NCBI RefSeq assembly: GCF_964019385.1
Contig: NC_088645.1
Span: 26,996,863 to 27,060,862, forward strand
Length of the DNA stretch: 64,000 nucleotides
Direction of reading: 5' to 3'
Source: Sycon ciliatum
Lineage: Eukaryota; Porifera; Calcarea; Leucosolenida; Sycettidae
In this document: one piece after another, positions 43,018 to 53,808 of the stretch
Layout of the letters: every line of letters starts with the position of its first letter
How positions within the stretch are numbered: position 1 is the stretch's first letter
Program-made: the position numbers and the translations under genes
Notes under the pieces: generated by a model
Told to the model about the DNA's origin: nothing
Database searches by the model: none
The model's input: only the letters and a program-made list of their open reading frames with translations

Positions 43018-43134
43018 TAAGTATGGCAATAAGTAACACGAGCTGAAGCGACATGTGGACATATTAAAATTATTGTCTCCTCGTCGAATTTTTAAATAAT
43101 ATAAGTGGTGCTCTTCAGGCACAATCTTCCTCAG

Positions 43135-43198
43135 CCTACTCAAGCTCAACTGATGAGGGGTGAATTCGCTGAAACACTGTGTATTGAGCACGGAGTGG
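43135..43198 (+). ncRNA. Hammerhead ribozyme, unit e (stem II damaged)
   Basis: Core intact, but the stem II 3' side reads CGCU instead of CCCC. Confidence 0.75.
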
Positions 43199-43613
43199 TG
43201 CTTTCTTGCAGGTTTGCCGAGTCGAAGGTTCGATGGACTTCTCGTGTGCTCTGGATGGCAGTCGTGAGTCAGTCAAGTGTCAAGTAAAGTCGGCGGAATA
43301 GCGCGAGCTCCGGTGTGGGAAGCAAACCCTTTCTTACAAATCATCGCCGAAGTCGCAACCACTACTTCGTACTGTTGTGCCCAGCGCGGGCTTGCGACTA
43401 GTTGGTTTGGAGGTGACAGCGTTGCGAATGACCGAGGATCCTCGACGTCTGTCTCACCGTCCAGGAGCGACACTGACTCACGCTGCTATCTGATGTTTAC
43501 GAGGTGTTTGTCGCGCTGGAAACGGAGCGTCTCTGTAAGTTTGTATCCCTGGTGATGTTTCTGCATGGAGAGCACTATAAAAGTGGTGCTCTTCAGGCAC
43601 AATCTTCCTCAGA

Positions 43614-43676
43614 CTACTCAAGCTCAACCGAGGAGGGGTGAGTTCCCCGAAACACTGTGTATAGAGCAGGGCGTGG
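43614..43676 (+). ncRNA. Hammerhead ribozyme, unit f (core mutated)
   Basis: CCGAGGA replaces CUGAUGA; other parts recognisable. Predicted inactive. Confidence 0.7.
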
Positions 43677-44111
43677 TGCTTTCTTGCAGGTTTGCCGAGT
43701 CGAAGGTTCGATGGACTTCTCGTGTGCTCTGGATGGCAGTCGTGAGTCAGTCAAGTGTCAAGTAAAGTCGTCGGAATAGCTCGAGCTCCGGTGTGGGGAG
43801 CAAACCCTTTCTTACAAATCATCGCCGAAGTCGCAACCACTACTTCGTACTGTTGTACCCAGCGCGGGCTTGCGACTAGTTGGTTTGGAGGTGACAGCGT
43901 TGCGAATGACCGAGGGGCCTGGACGTCTGTCTCACCGTCCAGGAGCGACACTGACTCACGCTGCTATCTGGTGTTTACGAGGTGTTTGTCGCGCTGGAAA
44001 CGGAGCGTCTCTGTAAGTTTGTATCCCTGGTGAGGTTTGTGCCTAGAGAGCACTATATATTCCTGAAGAGCACCACTTAACGTGGTGCTCTTCAGGAACA
44101 ATCTTCCTCAG

Positions 44112-44141
44112 CCTACTCAAGCACAACTGACGAGGGGTGAA
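44112..44141 (+). ncRNA. Hammerhead 5' half, unit g (truncated)
   Basis: CUGACGA (allowed variation at the seventh core base), GGGG/UCCC and GAAA, after which the unit ends. Confidence 0.6.
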
Positions 44142-44530
44142 TTTCCCGAAATGCTACAGGATCCGAAGCTCAAAAATAAAATTGGGTTTGCCACTTTACT
44201 CCGAGTATTTGCCGCTTTCAGGGCTGATAGGTGATAGTTATAGAAGGTCAATTTTGTTTGTTGGCCCTTCTGAATCCGGGAAGGAGACGAGCGGCGAGAG
44301 GGTTTTCGTCGACGATTTCGCTAGCCTTCTCAAGCGTTCTCAAGAAGGTCGCAAATTTATTTTTGTCGTGCGTCCGTACGCGCATGGCTTGAGCATGTAC
44401 ACATTGCGCACCTACGACAAACATTTGAAAAATTTAGAAAATTACGACGCCGTAGAAAATGACGACGATGGCCGGGGAACTTATTTGAGGAAGCACGAGG
44501 TCTTTCAATTTCATTCCCACGCGAGTAAGC

Positions 44531-45906
44531 ATGGAGGAAGACGAGAATTGTGCCTCCTGTGCACAAAGTCCAGGTAGTGTTGGGCATTTAGTTGCTTAAG
44601 CCAGTACTCAGGTTTCGGAAACTTCGTGGAGCTCATGTTTGTGCCACTGTGTGAAGATCGAAGGAAGCGAAAAGGAGGAGAAAGTAAATTTCACGAACAC
44701 CAGCTGGTCTCGAGTGGTATCTGCTGCCAAAATTCGCCAGGACAGCACATGGGCCTTTCTCTGCCAGGAGCAGTGTAGCACGGATGAGAGCACCCCGCGT
44801 GGCTGGTACCATAGGCGCTGGTATGCAGCCTACACCCACAAGAAGACTCTGAGTCGTTTTGAGGGAGAGGAGAGTGGTGGCCTTGCCAGCAATGTTGACG
44901 CAGAGGAGGTGGGTGACGCAGATGCCTGTGAGGATGAACCTCCCAAGAAGCGTGTTATGACACGAAGCAAAGTGACAACCATCGACATCACTCTGTGTAT
45001 AATATGTCAACAAAAACAAACAAAAAAGAACCGGAAAGCTGAACCGCTTGCCCTCTGTTCAGAAATCCGTGCTGGCGAAAGCCTGATCCGTGCGGCAAAT
45101 GCACGTGGAGATGAAGCAGGCCAGCGGATTTTACTTACCCTCCAGGAGGGCAGTCCCGATTTTGTAGCATCGAACATATGCTACCATTTCTGCTGCTACC
45201 GTAACTACACTCATTCTAGTACGGTGGCAGCACTGGAGGCAAGGAAGACGACGGCAGTTGCAGACGACAATGTGTACGATAGAGCCTTTGAGTGGCCGGC
45301 TGTATGCATGGAGAAGGAGCTCTTCAGTGAGACAGAAATACGAGCGATGCGTATGGACAGCCTGACGTCCAAGTACAGCGCCAAGCTGGCGGAGCTCGGA
45401 GCTGCAAGTCAATACAGACAATGGCTGCTGAAGAAGCGCCTGTTTGAGCATTTTGGAAAACGCATCAACTTAGTCCGTCCTGGTCCATTGTCATCCGAGA
45501 GCGTTGTAAGCAGCTCCTTGACAGAATCACAACTGCTACAAGTAGTTGGTGCAGCAGTAGCCAAGGCTGAGGCAGCCCAGCTGTGCGCCGACGAATATGC
45601 TGGAGATGATATGGCGGATGAAGATGCACCTGCAAGACAAGGCACTGCGTACGTCAGCACTGTTCGTGCAAGAAGGCGTCCTTGGCTTGCACGGACATCT
45701 GCTCGTGCTGCTCATGCGCCAATCCGTTTGGGGCCGTACTCGAACAGAACGACAGCTCCGGTGCCGCAGATGTGGGAAAAACTGCATGTGAAGGCGACCA
45801 AAACAGTGAGAGCGAGAAACGTACTGGTGCTGACGACTTTGAAGAGTCTGACTCCAGCTCAGATCCTGATGAGGATCCAGATCAAGAGTTGGACGACTCG
45901 CTGTAG
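44531..45906 (+). pseudogene. Cys-rich transposon-associated protein, broken
   Basis: ATG 44531 gives MEEDENCASC, then a TAA at 44597-44599; the same frame continues to about 45620. Two similar modules are visible: an N-terminal one (CASC; then TSWSRVVSAAKIRQDS; RGWYHRRWYAAYTHKK, where the usual Cys of YH..CY is Trp) and a second (ITLCIICQQKQTKK; SNICYHFCCYRNYT), both of the form C-x2-C...YH-x3-C-Y. A later frame (from about 45660) holds CSCKKASLACTDICSCCSC and an acidic tail (SDSSSDPDEDPD) ending at TAG 45904-45906. Such an end is typical of this invertebrate family, so there is a frameshift near 45620-45660. The family is usually longer; the middle appears deleted. Function unknown. Confidence 0.55.
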
Positions 45907-46084
45907 ACACTGGCAACTGCACCGTTTTCCCCTGGTCCAAGCCACCCATTGTGTTTGTGAATTATGGCTATGGCTGTCAACATACCTAACCTGTTCACAC
46001 ATTGTATATAAACTGCTTGTACATAGCTTGGCTTCTAAAGCGATGACGCTATCATCCTACATTTTATTCCAATGTACATATTAA

Positions 46085-46830
46085 ACTGGGCATATTGTCC
46101 ATGAATTGCACAGCACTGCACATGTCTTCCTAACTACAGTTGTAGTATTTATTTATTTCATTTTCGATTGAGTAGTGACTACAATGCGTTTATTATCATT
46201 TCTACTCTAACTCTAATTTAATCGAGTGCTATTGAAGGTGTGTGTGCCTGAGAGAGAAGCAGGGAAAGGGTCCAAGCTTACCTTCGCAGAATGATAGGTG
46301 TCCCTCGTATCGATCGTATCAACGAAATTCCAATCAAGAAAACATTTGAGATCACTCACGAAGCGGCATCAAACTACACGACACGACGGGTAGTATGTTG
46401 GCTGCCATTGCGAGTGGGTAGTGGAAGGACCAAACGATATCTAGGCTAGGCTTACGAAGTCCCTGTGCTTTACTTCTACAAGAGCGAGAGTAAACTTCTT
46501 GACCAAGAATATGATCAACAACAAGTGAAGTCGCCGACCAGATCAGACACTCGCTTTGAGTTTTCAAATTTGACTGCATTTGGTTGTCATGTGCGTACTC
46601 TACGAAACTCAGAATCGGCCCGAGACGAAAGGTGAGCAGTTCAAGTGACCGACGAAGCTGAACGAAAATTGCCTCTCGCGGAGCTTCTTCCCCGATCTAG
46701 ACGGGCCAACAACTACCATTCGACTCCACAACAGGTACTCTTTCCACCTGTACAGTTCGATTTTACTCGGATTCTAGTGGCAGACCACTTTCAGATTTAA
46801 GCACTTTTTTTTGTCTTGGATCCCCGGCTA
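46085..46830. other. No gene recognised
   Basis: Nothing noticed except a short retrozyme-unit fragment (AACACTGTGTATTGAGCAGG) at about 46832-46852 at its right edge. Confidence 0.4.
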
Positions 46831-46974
46831 CAACACTGTGTATTGAGCAGGGAGTTTGTACGCATTTTCGTTTTTCAGAACCTCTCTAGTGACTCATTTG
46901 TTTCATACGGGACGAGTCAATGAGCTGGTGTGGCTTAGAATCTTTCGCTGTAGAAGAAATCTATTTGTATGTGT

Positions 46975-47282
46975 ATTGGAGATCTATGCATGAGGGTCTG
47001 TGCAATGTGCATGTGATATTCCGACAGATCCTGAAACAGTCAAACTCAGGAAATAGCACTATCATTATCACTCAGGCTGCATTATTCATAATTATAGACA
47101 TATTCACAAATGACATATCTTCAATACCCATGAGCTACATTGTATATATTATGATATAAGTATCATAATTATTATTATCATCGTTCTAGCTCATTTTTTC
47201 GCGTCATAGTCCTGTTTACCATGTTCAGCATAAGCGAAGTTGTGGATCATGCTTGCATGGTTGACTCCAACGCGTACATGCA

Positions 47283-47310
<28 letters not shown>
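46975..47310 (+). mobile_element. LINE 3' UTR copy with (TAA)n tail
   Basis: Matches 33170-33475: ATTCCGACAG, CTGAAACAGTCAAACTCAGG, GCATAAGCGAAGTTGTGG, CAACGCGTACATGCAAG, ending in nine TAA-type units. Confidence 0.75.
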
Positions 47311-47314
<4 letters not shown>

Positions 47315-47445
47315 CATAGCACCATAGCTCAGCGGTTAGAGCATCGCTGGCTACAAGCGAGGGTCCCTGGTTCGAGTCCTGGTGGTGACAGTCAATTTTT
47401 TCTTCAGACTTTTCCCGTTTGTCTCTTTCCCTCAAACCAGTTAAC
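47315..47445 (+). mobile_element. tRNA-derived SINE, copy B
   Basis: A box TAGCTCAGCGGTTAGAGCA (from about 47327), B box GGTTCGAGTCC (about 47371), then the body GTCAATTTTTTCTTCAGAC and TCTCTTTCCCTCAAACC as in copy A, and a (TAA)n tail (47445-47470). It lies directly after the (TAA)n tail of a LINE. Confidence 0.8.
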
Positions 47446-47740
47446 AATAATAATAATAATAATAATAATTGGAGAAATAATTATGCGTTGATTATTATTT
47501 CGTAATAAGTATTCGCATGCAACGACGCAAATCCACACAATTCAGTAGACACTTCTTTTCTATCAAACGTTTTCTTTCCCTTCTCTTCAGGATTGTACAG
47601 GGAATGTTGGAAATTTGGAAAAACATAACTATAAAGAAAAATAGAGAAAAAGTCAACACTTCAACATAGGCGATAAAATGACTAAAGTGTGAAAAAAACT
47701 GGAAAACAAAAGCAGAAAGTTGTAGACAAACACGTTGAAC

Positions 47741-47985
47741 ACATCAAGAAGCACTTGTCACACTTTCACGAGGTGTGACACCAAACAACTGCAACGATAA
47801 CACATTCTCCTTCTGTACACATAGTTCTGGATCTAGTTTACGAATATACAGCGCTTCTAACACAGCAAGATGTAACTTAGACCTTCCACGAGTTAAAACC
47901 GAAAAGACATCATCACTATACAACTCACGACAATTAGCACTTCCCGACAAATAACGCTTTGTTTAAGACAAACTCACAGAATAAA
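47741..47985 (-). pseudogene. Penelope-like element C-terminal fragment
   Basis: Minus-strand frame: NCRELYSDDVFSVLTRGR, then SKLHLAVLEALYIRKLDP and ELCVQKENVLSLQLFG. The LEALYI.KL.P.LC.QK...L.LF block is the region following the GIY-YIG endonuclease in Penelope-like retroelements. No GIY-YIG or RT part lies upstream, so this is a 3' fragment. Recognition is by motif only. Confidence 0.55.
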
Positions 47986-48245
47986 TACCATCGGTCCCTT
48001 GGTGTTCGTCCTAAAGAGGTTCGACTGGATATCATTCAAACTCACCAAAAGATGTGTAAGATTTTATTATTATGGAGTGCCTTGTTTATCTCTCAGTACC
48101 TCCAACCATAGCCTTGCCCCTGTTATCCTCGGGATCAGTGTAGTTGTTGGAACGAGGTGTCGGACTCAGCAATGTATTTGTTTACATTTTAATACATGTT
48201 TATTGTTCCTCCTTTGCTGTATTGTTTTAGAAAATCGTGGACTAA

Positions 48246-49055
48246 GGGCCTGTCCAGACTAGGTAGAAAACCACGTAAAAACGCCGTAAACATGCTTGTT
48301 GCCAAGGTGAGCGACGAAAAATGGCCGTTTTCGCAGTGTTTGTTGTGTGGGAGTCGATGGAGTTTGCTTATCTCGTTTTTTTCTTGCTGTTTCCAGCTGC
48401 CGCTAGTTTTCGCTTTGGAGTTGCCACACGTCCGTTTCAGCGACCACTCGGACGCGACATTGATACAGTCATGGCTGGACATGCAGAGAAATCCCGGGGG
48501 TCTGATGAAGAGGAAGGTGTAGTAGCGAGACTCGGAGGATTCACTGAAAATTTGATCTAGTACTGATTTGAAAGAATTGTTTGGAGAGGAAACAGAACCC
48601 TCTTGTGACCAAAATTGACAACATGAAGGCTAATACCAGGGACTTTTACTGGAAGTACATGGCGGCAACCAACACTGGTTCGTCAAGCGATACTACAGCC
48701 GGCCTCGACCTTGGCGCTGCGCTGCCGCGAGAGTCACACGGTGGCCAAATTTCCGCACCTGGAACAGAGTTCAGGGTGATATTCCTTGAGCTCGGCGTCA
48801 GTGCTGCCATCGCTGGGCCGCCACTTGTTTTATAGCTAGCTGGGTAGGTCTAGACCAAGCCAAGGAGTCCTTTCCTGGTCTACTAGTACGCGCTACAAAC
48901 ATTGTGCAATCGCGGCATCTAGAGAAAATATTGAACAGGTACTCGACGTAGTTACACTGTTGACAGGGTGCAGTGCTAGTGTGGACAGAACATCGCGTGT
49001 ACGTCACGTACACTGAAACGGCACGCCGTTTTTATTACATAGTGTGGATAGGCCC
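48246..49055. mobile_element. Harbinger-like MITE 1, 810 bp
   Basis: Inverted ends GGGCCT(G/A)TCCA(G/C)ACTA, flanked by TAA (48243-48245 and 49056-49058), the TWA-type duplication of PIF/Harbinger elements. The interior has no transposase. Confidence 0.7.
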
Positions 49056-49058
49056 TAA

Positions 49059-49593
49059 GGCTGTGTTTACACGACAACGCTAGGGGCGCAAACGCAATGA
49101 AATCCTTTCGGATCCATGGTTCTGTTGCACGGTACGCGGAGCAAAACGTAAAAGTTGTACACCAAAACGGAAGAAAACCAAAACGCTGGCCAAGGTGGAA
49201 GAATTTGAAAACGGAAATGTTCTGCCAGATAAATTTGGGTGTGTAAACAGTCGAAATGGTGTGCTGGCCTCGTTTTCCGTCACGTTTGTTTCGTTTTCGG
49301 CCGTTTACACGGATCCGACAATCCCAAAAAATTGTTTTTACAATTTTCGTCATGTGACGTGTGTTGTCGTGTGCCTGTTTTCAACCATTACTTGAGTGTG
49401 ATTGGTGCTTCCACGGCAACACTTGGCACATGACGAACTTTGGCGGATCCTTTGCTCTTGTGTAGACGCTTGAAAACGATACAAAAGGAGACCACCTCGG
49501 ATCGGCTTTGATCGTGTAAACGTACGAAAACGAAAAAAGAAATGCGAGACTGAAAACGGAAAACTGGCCGTGCGTTGTCGTGTAAACGCAGCC
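49059..49593. mobile_element. Harbinger-like MITE 2, 535 bp
   Basis: Inverted ends GGCTG(T/C)GTTTACACGACA then ACGC, flanked by TAA (49056-49058 and 49594-49596). It shares its left TAA with the right TAA of MITE 1. Non-coding. Confidence 0.75.
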
Positions 49594-50068
49594 TAACAGT
49601 TTGAAGTCATTAAACTACTTCCAAAAGTTGTATCGACATCAACAGGATTACGATTTCAGTGCAATATGATGCAGGATGACCTTATCACGATAACCCATGA
49701 TTATATACCATTATAAACACCGGATCAACAAAAACATCTGCGACACGCACCTGGTTACATTTCTCAAATAAATCTGATCGAGGGTGGGAAAATCTGAAAT
49801 ATCTGAAAGGCCAGTCAATTTTATGACAAAGTCATGAAATTCTGCTACAGCAACATGCACAGAATGCCCTCCGTATAATACAAAAGTATCACCACGGTCC
49901 ACCACTACTCACATGTTTCCCCGCAGAAGAATATGCTAGTGCCATTTTCTGCAAGAAAAGGCTTGCACATCAATGCGTATAATACGGTATTGATATGATG
50001 TGAAGGCCATCATTTACATATTGATATAGGGCATTCCATTGATTGGTGACAGAAAAAAACAAAAGAAA
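49594..50068. other. Intron; one doubtful exon
   Basis: Minus strand 49730-49905 encodes GDTFVLYGGHSVHVAVAEF and LTGLSDISDFPTLDQIYL with a possible donor GTGCGT near 49751, but the phase does not match the neighbouring receptor exons and no domain is recognised. Confidence 0.3.
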
Positions 50069-50482
50069 TTATAGCAATAAAAACTGCTTTATTGCAGTTT
50101 TCTAAACAAGTTATTGTGTTCTAGTCCATGGGCCGGACCCCGTCTAAAAAGTAAGAAATTCACGAAATGTGATAGCCGAAAATTAAAATTTCACACAAAA
50201 CCTCACAATAATCACACACAGAATGAAAAGCTACATGTAGAAGACCGTTTCCCCTCGTGATCCTCTCTCCTATGCATGCATGACTGCATGTTGCCAATTG
50301 TTGGTGCAGTACAAGTTTAGTGTTGAAAGCAGCATTTCAAGTGTTGTGATTTTGTGTGAAATTTTAATTTTCGGCTATCACATTTCGTTATTTTCTTACT
50401 TTTTAGACGGGGTACGGTCCATGGACTAGAACACAATAATTTTTTTTAGAAAACTGCAATGAAGCATTTTTTATTGCTATAA
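50069..50482. mobile_element. Foldback element with 132-bp arms
   Basis: 50069-50200 and 50350-50482 are inverse copies, e.g. CGTCTAAAAAGTAAGAAA and GTGATAGCCGAAAATTAAAA on the left. They are separated by 149 bases and end in TTATAGCAATAA on both sides. Non-coding; 26 bp from the LTR element that follows. Confidence 0.85.
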
Positions 50483-50538
50483 TGCAAAGTGTATCGAGGG
50501 AATGCATGTGTAGTATCCCTGCCCGACCAATACGGAAG

Positions 50539-53500
50539 CCCTCTCACTGTCAGGCTATATCTGCATCCGCAGAGATCGACCTCCGGAAGACAATCGGTCA
50601 GCACATTGTAGCCGTGGGTATGGGGGTGTTGCCGTACTTGTCCGTTCGGACTCCTTTCCGTACGTCTCCCCTCGTGCCGACCTTCAACGCCCTGGCTGCG
50701 AGTCTGTGTGGCTTGAACTTGGCTCCCCCTCTACTCAATCTCAGAATCCCATCTTACTATGCTGCATGTATCGACCACCCTCACAGAGCACAATGCAATT
50801 GTCGTACTTTTGTGACATGTTTGTTGAGGCATTACAGTCAGTCTGTTTAGATTCTTATGATCTGCTAGTGACTGGCGATTTCAACGCCCACAACTCAAGC
50901 TGGTGTCCCACCGATTCTACCTCGAAGGCTGGTGATCTCCTTAGCACAGTATTTGCTGCTCTTGGGCTCCACCAGATGGTTGACTTCCCCACTCATTCCT
51001 CGCCTAATGGCTCTGTTTCGTGTCTGGACTTGGTGATCACCAACCGACCACGCCTCGTGCGCTCAATTGATCAAGCACCTCCCTTGGGTATGTCTGACCA
51101 TATACAGATTGTTTGCACTTTATGTTACGCCCCTATTTCGAACTACTTCCCCAACTCTGCCACTGGTCCTCCCTCTTCACTGTATCGCTTCAAACAAGTA
51201 CCTTCGCACCTTTGGCAATTCATCAACGCTGATTTAGCTGGCTACAACTGGTCCTCTCTGAACTCGTACACTGATGTTAATGACGCACTTCATCACTTTG
51301 ATTGTGAGCTCCAGTCCGCCTTCCGTCGGCACCTCACTTCATTCGGAGCCACCTACACTGTGACATCTCCACGACCCCGCATGCAATCTCCACCATGGGT
51401 TACTGCTGAGCTCAGGTCTGCTGTAAAACGCAAGCGTGATCTATATAGTGTGTACAAAAAATATCCGACAGCAGTAAATCATGCAGCTTATAACCGACAA
51501 AGGAATGCTGTAAAGCACCTGTCTCGGCAAGCACATCGTCAATATATACGCTCCATCCAAGCATCACTAACGTCACCGAATCGACCTACACTCTTTCAGT
51601 TTGTGCGAGCACAGCGGCACACTTCCGGCCGTGTCATGCCCCAAACGATGATAGCATCCGACGGTACGGTCGCCACGTCCCCCAAGAGCATAGCTGATGT
51701 TCTGAACACTCAGTTCACCTCATTTGGGCTACCTGATGATCCTTCGTGGCGCATTCCCCCTTTGTCCCAATCGCCTTTCATATCTGTTCGGTTCCGTACA
51801 ATCACTGTCACTACGTTTCAAGTTCGGAAATATCTGAAGCGCCTGAAATGTGGAAAGTCTCCCGGCTCGGATGGGATCCCGAATGAAGTGCTGCAGTCTC
51901 TTGCACCATCAATAGCCTATCCTCTCGCCATTATTTTTAATATGTCATTTCGAACTGGTACATTCCCACAGGATTGGAAATCCGCCATCGTGACACCGCT
52001 TTACAAGAATAAAGGCTCCCGTGCTTGCCCGGCAAACTACCGCCCCATCTCTCTGCTGCGCACAGTTTCCAAACTTTGTGAGCGTATTGTATTCGATTCC
52101 CTCTACCTGCACATCGCTCCGGCTCTCTCACCAGCTCAGTCGGGATTCTGCCGTGGTGACTCGACTCAATACCAGGTGACTCGACTTGTCCAAGACATAG
52201 CGACAAAGAGGAACTGTGGGAGCACGTGGGAATGGTGTTTTTCGACTTGGCTAAGGCATTCGACACCGTTTGGCATCGTGGCTTACTTGCCAAGTTGAAG
52301 GTCACCTTCCGGGTGGAGGATGCTGCCTTGCGTTGGATATCCTCGTATCTGTCTGCTCATTCTCAGGCTGTTCGCTTGTTCTATTTCTTGTCTGATCCCC
52401 TCCCTGTAACGTCTGGAGTGCCCCAAGGTTCCATTCTGGGTCCTTTGTTATTCTTGCTTTACGTTAATGACCTACCTTCAGTTGTCCCCGATGTTAGTTT
52501 GTATGCGGATGACACTGGCCTTATCTGTTCTGATTCCTCCCCTGCACAATTACTCCTTACCATGCAGCATCGCATCAACAGCACTGTCATGTGGATGCAA
52601 ACGTGGAAACTCCAGCCCAATTTAGACAAGACAGAAGCCATGTATATTTCTTCATCCCCTCCTGATCAACCATTATTCTTCCCTGACTCGACTATGCCTA
52701 TCCGTGTTGTTACTCAGCACAAACATCTAGGTGTGATGTTTGACTGCAAACTCTCTTGGGCTGCACATGTCAACTGTGTATGCAAGCGAACCAGTTCAGC
52801 CTTAGGGGTACTACAATCACATTGCACTCATTTGCCCATCCAGTGTAAACTATTATTTTATCAGTGCTATATTCTCCCTATATTCGACTATTGCGATACC
52901 GCTTGGTGTGGCCTTTCTGACACAACTCTGAGCCAATTAGAAGTCCACCATAGATTTATACTTAAAATTCTTTACAACAAGGATCGATGTTTTCCTTCGG
53001 ATGCCCTTTATCGACTTGCACACACTTCTCCTCTCTCCGTTCGTCATAAGCACCATCTCTGTACACTGGTTCATAAGATATTTCTTCATAAAACCCCTTC
53101 ACACATGATGAAGTACAATTGGTTTTCGACAAGCTCAACCCGTAACGCGCTCACCCTGCCTTTTGTTAAGTCAGCCCAGTATCTAAAGTCCCCTTTGTTT
53201 TCCGGCTACTCTCATTGGTTATCATTACCATACGGTCTGAAAACTTGTTCTTCTATTGGTCAGTTTAAAGATCTACTATCACAACTGAACTAGACGCAAT
53301 AATTATCATCGAAGAACATTCTCGAATACCTGGGTGATGCACGAATTTTGATAGTGCTCACTTCCGTGAATCGTTTTTCTTTTTAATTTTCCATTCATTT
53401 TCTGCTTTAATTCATATTATTTTTGCTTTGTTTTCCTAGCTTACTATTGCCGTGGCTGGCTCAAAGCCCTTGTCTCAGGGGATTCTGTCCCTGCACTAGC

Positions 53501-53543
53501 TATGCTTGTCACATGCTATGAGATTGTGTCTAATAATAATAAG
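50539..53543 (+). mobile_element. LINE (CR1/Jockey type) inserted in the 5' LTR
   Basis: Interrupts the LTR after ...ATACGGAAG (50538), which resumes after a (TAA)n tail at 53541 (AAG repeated on both sides). 5'-truncated in the endonuclease domain. Confidence 0.85.
50560..53293 (+). pseudogene. LINE endonuclease-reverse transcriptase, truncated and frameshifted
   Basis: The frame begins inside the APE-type endonuclease (YGGVAVLVRSDSFP; LLCCMYRPPS; LLVTGDFNAHNSSW; LDLVITN; then LGMSDHIQIV, the conserved SDH). A linker follows, then RT: KCGKSPGSDGIPNEVL, NYRPISLLRTVSKLCERI, PAQSGFCRGDST. A frameshift near 52215-52226 moves to the frame with VFFDLAKAFDTVWHRG (catalytic Asp), SGVPQGSILGPLLFLLYV, SLYADDTGLIC (active-site YADD) and the C-terminal thumb to TAG 53291-53293. 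Only the 5' truncation and one frameshift are seen, so it is fairly young. Same family as LINE B at 28.9 kb. Confidence 0.85.
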
Positions 53544-53549
53544 CAGTAC

Positions 53550-53564
53550 AAACAAACAAAGTAC
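53550..53564. repeat. Tiny (AAAC)n insertion with AGTAC duplication
   Basis: AGTAC, AAACAAACAA, AGTAC at 53545-53564; other LTR copies have a single copy here. Confidence 0.5.
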
Positions 53565-53808
53565 GGAACTAATACGGAGCTTTGCCTGATGTATATTTAG
53601 TGTATCTCCGTATGTAAGCGTACGGAGTCTGCTGCATAAAAGCGGCTGCGCTTTCTGTTTCAATTAGATTAGATTAGATAGCAACGAAAGCTTACTCGAA
53701 GAAGAAGTAGTCAACCTCTAGGTGAACACCGGAGAGAAAGTTATTTATTTTGCCGCTTCTTCTTTCACTAATAATTATATCTCAGGTGTGTACCTGAGAG
53801 AAGTAGAA

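Larger units (their letters stand above)
41036..43094 (+). mobile_element. 5'-truncated LINE inserted in the retrozyme array
   Basis: Breaks the array between 41029 and 43095, where the unit resumes at ATATAAGTGGTGCTC. LINE sequence begins about 41030, is interrupted by a small hAT-like element (41041-41658), and ends in (TAA)n at 42996-43017. Confidence 0.75.
43095..44150 (+). repeat. Tandem array of retrozyme-like units, right block
   Basis: Units from about 43097, 43576 and 44054 (spacing 479 and 478). The last has an altered head: TCCTGAAGAGCACCAC, TTAAC, then its exact inverse GTGGTGCTCTTCAGGA (44060-44096). It loses homology after the GAAA of its hammerhead at about 44140. Confidence 0.9.

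Noticed and set aside
38906-44150. CRISPR array
   Set aside because: Repeats are 478 bp and contiguous without spacers, in animal DNA.
44137-44577. 146-codon frame between array and Cys-rich pseudogene
   Set aside because: No domain; starts in the last array unit and overlaps the start of the next gene in another frame.
45131-45949. Long minus-strand frames opposite the Cys-rich pseudogene
   Set aside because: Shadows of the plus-strand coding sequence.
47327-47395. tRNA gene
   Set aside because: Same SINE family with a (TAA)n tail.
49730-49905. Additional receptor exon
   Set aside because: Boundary phase does not fit and the acceptor is poor; kept only as doubtful.
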